Shown here: positions 6,530 through 8,533 of the stretch, piece after piece
How the letters are laid out: every line of letters begins with the position of its first letter
Numbering within the stretch: the stretch's first letter is position 1
Source: an uncultured Sphingobacteriia bacterium
GTDB lineage: Bacteria; Bacteroidota; Bacteroidia; Chitinophagales; Chitinophagaceae
Direction: 5' to 3'
Length of the DNA: 8,533 bases
Assembly: GCA_945957225.1 (NCBI GenBank)
Contig: CAMFKK010000082.1
Location: forward strand, 1 to 8,533
The notes under the pieces: model-generated
Told to the model about the DNA's origin: nothing
The model's database searches: none
Seen by the model: the letters and a program-made list of their open reading frames with translations, nothing else
Position numbers and translations under genes: made by a program

Positions 6530-8422
6530 ATGACAATGTCTAAAAAGTTCTATGTTTCATCATCCATTTTATGGCTGCTTACTATTATTGTATTTTCCCA
6601 AGCAGCCATCGCGCAACGCGTTATGGAAAAACTCAATAGGGCATTGGTAGTGGTGCCAGATGGAGCAGGAAAATCATTTATCAGCTGGCGTTCCTTAGCA
6701 GCTGATCCAGAGACATTGGCCTTTAACCTTTACAGACAAGAAAAGGGTGCCAAGAAAATCAAATGCAATGCATTTCCCATTGCCAAGACCACCAGTTTTC
6801 AAGACAGTGGATTAGATACGCTCAAGCAATATGTATATAGCATCACGGCAATTAGCAATGGCAAAGAATCTGAAACCTTGTCTGAATTTGTATTTGCAGC
6901 CAATGCAAAAAGATACCTCTCTATTCCTTTACAAACCCCTGTAGGTTATAGCCCCAATGATGCATCTGTTGGAGACTTGGATGGAGACGGTTCTTATGAA
7001 ATAATTCTGCACCAAACTGGAAGAGGAAGAGACAATGCATCTGCTGGATATTCTGACGCACCTATCTTTCAAGCCTATCATCTAGATGGTAGTTTATTGT
7101 GGACTATCAACCTTGGAAAAAATATTAGAGAAGGTGCGCACTATACGCAGTTCATGGTCTATGATTTAGACGGTGACGGGATTGCAGAAGTCTGTATGAA
7201 AACCGCTGATGGAACAATTGACGGTTTGGGTAAACCCATTGGGGATTCTACCAAGGACTATAGAAATAAAGATGGAAAAATCTTAGACGGTCCTGAATAT
7301 TTTACTGTGTTTGATGGTAAAACGGGTGCCGCTCTAGCTACTGTTCCATATCTCCCCGCAAGAGGTGATATTGGTGGCTGGGGTGGAAGAGGAGGCAATG
7401 GTGGCAATGACAGAACTGGTAATAGGGTAGATCGTTTTACGGCCTGTGTAGCTTATTTAGATGGGGTTTTACCATCGGTAGTGATGTGTAGGGGTTATTA
7501 TGGTAGAACTGTTTTAGCTGCCTGGGATTGGCGTGGCGGAAAACTTTCTTCCAGATGGGTATTTGATTCTGAAAATGGCGCCAATCCTTTTTCTGGAATG
7601 GGTAATCATAATTTGAGCGTGGCCGATGTGGACGCTGATGGCAAGGATGAAATCATCTTTGGTAGCATGTGTGTAGACGATAATGGTAAGGGTTTGTATA
7701 GTACGGGTCTTAGACATGGTGACGCTATTCATGTATCTGATTTGGATCTTTCCAATCCTGGTTTAGAAGTATATGGGGTTCATGAAATTGAAGAAAATAC
7801 CAAGGGTGCAGGTATTGCCATGTATGATGCTAAAACGGGTAAGATTCTTTGGACTTCTGATCAGGATAAAGACGTGGGAAGAGGTGTTGCAGCTGATATT
7901 GATCCTAATTATCCCGGTGCAGAAACTTGGGGTGGTTCTGAAGGATTAAAATCGGCCAAGGGAGAAAGTATTGGCCCTGCACCGCGCAGTGTGAATTTTA
8001 TTATCCAGTGGGATGGAGAACCCATCTATGAATTATTAAATGGTACCAGTATTGAAAAATGGGACTATACCAATAAACAATTAGTGCGGATGCTAGACGC
8101 TAGAGAATATGGATGTGTATCCAATAACGGTAGCAAGTCCAATCCAGTTTTGTCTGCGGATTTGTTGGGTGATTGGAGAGAAGAAGTGATTTATCGCTCG
8201 GCGGATAATAAGGAGTTAAGGATTTTTTCTACCAATCTTCCTACTACCTATAAATTTTATGCTTTGATGCAGGACCCACAATATCGCTTAAGCGTAGCCT
8301 GGCAAAACGTGGGTTATAATCAACCACCGCATACCAGTTTCTTTATGGGTAATGGCATGCAGCAACCACCAAAACCCAATGCAGTGGAAGTAAAAAGTCA
8401 GCCTTCAAAAGTTAAAAAATAA
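6530..8422 (+). CDS. Secreted PL11 rhamnogalacturonan lyase
   Basis: This 630-residue polysaccharide lyase is predicted to cleave the Rha-(1,4)-GalA bonds of the RG-I backbone by beta-elimination, leaving unsaturated galacturonate ends. A signal peptide spans residues 1-28 (AIA|Q). A fibronectin-like N-terminal region (~30-125) has the pattern of YesW-type lyases. The beta-propeller follows, with Ca-binding loops DLDGDG (149-154), DLDGDG (212-217) and DVDADGKDE (366-374). Family hallmarks are NRVDRF (298-303), RGYYGRT (321-327), GNHNLSVADVD (358-368) and the C-terminal AWQNVGYNQPPHTSFFMG (590-607). The length is close to that of YesW. A Gly/Asn-rich stretch (282-293) precedes NRVDRF. Whether it acts endo (YesW-like) or exo (YesX-like) cannot be decided by eye. 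The start is ATG 6530 or the in-frame ATG 6536, both giving a signal peptide. It lies 20 bp after the GH43-GH28 gene with no terminator between. Confidence 0.95.
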   Translation: MTMSKKFYVSSSILWLLTIIVFSQAAIAQRVMEKLNRALVVVPDGAGKSFISWRSLAADPETLAFNLYRQEKGAKKIKCNAFPIAKTTSFQDSGLDTLKQYVYSITAISNGKESETLSEFVFAANAKRYLSIPLQTPVGYSPNDASVGDLDGDGSYEIILHQTGRGRDNASAGYSDAPIFQAYHLDGSLLWTINLGKNIREGAHYTQFMVYDLDGDGIAEVCMKTADGTIDGLGKPIGDSTKDYRNKDGKILDGPEYFTVFDGKTGAALATVPYLPARGDIGGWGGRGGNGGNDRTGNRVDRFTACVAYLDGVLPSVVMCRGYYGRTVLAAWDWRGGKLSSRWVFDSENGANPFSGMGNHNLSVADVDADGKDEIIFGSMCVDDNGKGLYSTGLRHGDAIHVSDLDLSNPGLEVYGVHEIEENTKGAGIAMYDAKTGKILWTSDQDKDVGRGVAADIDPNYPGAETWGGSEGLKSAKGESIGPAPRSVNFIIQWDGEPIYELLNGTSIEKWDYTNKQLVRMLDAREYGCVSNNGSKSNPVLSADLLGDWREEVIYRSADNKELRIFSTNLPTTYKFYALMQDPQYRLSVAWQNVGYNQPPHTSFFMGNGMQQPPKPNAVEVKSQPSKVKK

Positions 8423-8458
8423 GCATGTTGTTATTGAAAAAATAATAAAAACTCAGTC

Positions 8459-8533
8459 ATGAATAATCATACAATTTCTAAATATTTCTTATTTGTCTTA
8501 TTTTCTTTGATGGCATTTACCACTGTGCAAGAT
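8459..8533 (+). CDS. Start of another exported protein (3' partial)
   Basis: An ATG 36 bp downstream of the PL11 stop opens a frame that stays open to the window edge (25 codons). It reads MNNHTISK, then a hydrophobic core (YFLFVLFSLMAF), then TTVQD. This is typical of a signal peptide near its cleavage site, with no lipobox cysteine so far. The position on the same strand directly after the PL11 gene suggests another exported member of the same operon. No catalytic domain is visible, so the family cannot be named. The leader (8423-8458) is A-rich, as is common before Bacteroidota start codons, and shows no Shine-Dalgarno sequence. Confidence 0.7.
   Translation, partial: MNNHTISKYFLFVLFSLMAFTTVQD

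Noticed and set aside
8425..8445. Six-codon mini-ORF (MLLLKK) between the PL11 gene and the next gene
   Set aside because: It is very short, has no ribosome-binding context, and is expected by chance in AT-rich sequence.
8423..8458. Rho-independent terminator after the PL11 gene
   Set aside because: There are A-runs but no GC-rich hairpin followed by a T-run on the + strand, so read-through into the next gene is more likely.

Overview
The window looks like part of a Bacteroidota chromosome. The DNA is AT-rich, the start codons lack Shine-Dalgarno sequences, and the signal peptides end in Ala-Gln, as Bacteroidota exported proteins often do. The gene families are those of pectin utilization loci in this phylum. 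A Chitinophagaceae or other Sphingobacteriia-like host is plausible, but I cannot fix the family from this sequence alone.

All genes lie on the + strand and read as one enzyme cassette. (1) Positions 1-2528 hold the 3' part of a large protein with an (alpha/alpha)6-type domain, resembling the DUF4450 family. Its start lies upstream of the window. (2) A 105-bp gap follows. It holds a tandem array of a perfect 7-bp repeat that overlaps the stop codon of gene 1, and a second, degenerate 7-bp array that runs into the start of the next gene. (3) Positions 2634-4199 encode a secreted GH51 alpha-L-arabinofuranosidase. (4) Positions 4203-6509 encode a secreted two-domain protein, GH43 fused to GH28. 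(5) Positions 6530-8422 encode a secreted PL11 rhamnogalacturonan lyase. (6) From 8459 to the window edge is the start of another gene, of which only a signal-peptide-like N-terminus is visible.

The genes fit degradation of rhamnogalacturonan I (RG-I). PL11 would cut the Rha-GalA backbone. The GH28 domain would hydrolyse galacturonosidic bonds in the backbone or in flanking galacturonan. GH51 and GH43 would remove arabinose or related side-chain sugars. The DUF4450-like protein has no assigned reaction that I know of and is the most interesting enzyme candidate here. Every complete product carries an export signal and no cytoplasmic enzyme is seen, so this is the extracytoplasmic part of the pathway. 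No SusC/SusD pair, regulator, transporter, RNA gene, CRISPR array or insertion sequence is visible. The gaps between genes are 105, 3, 20 and 36 bp, with no convincing promoter or terminator, so one transcript is likely.
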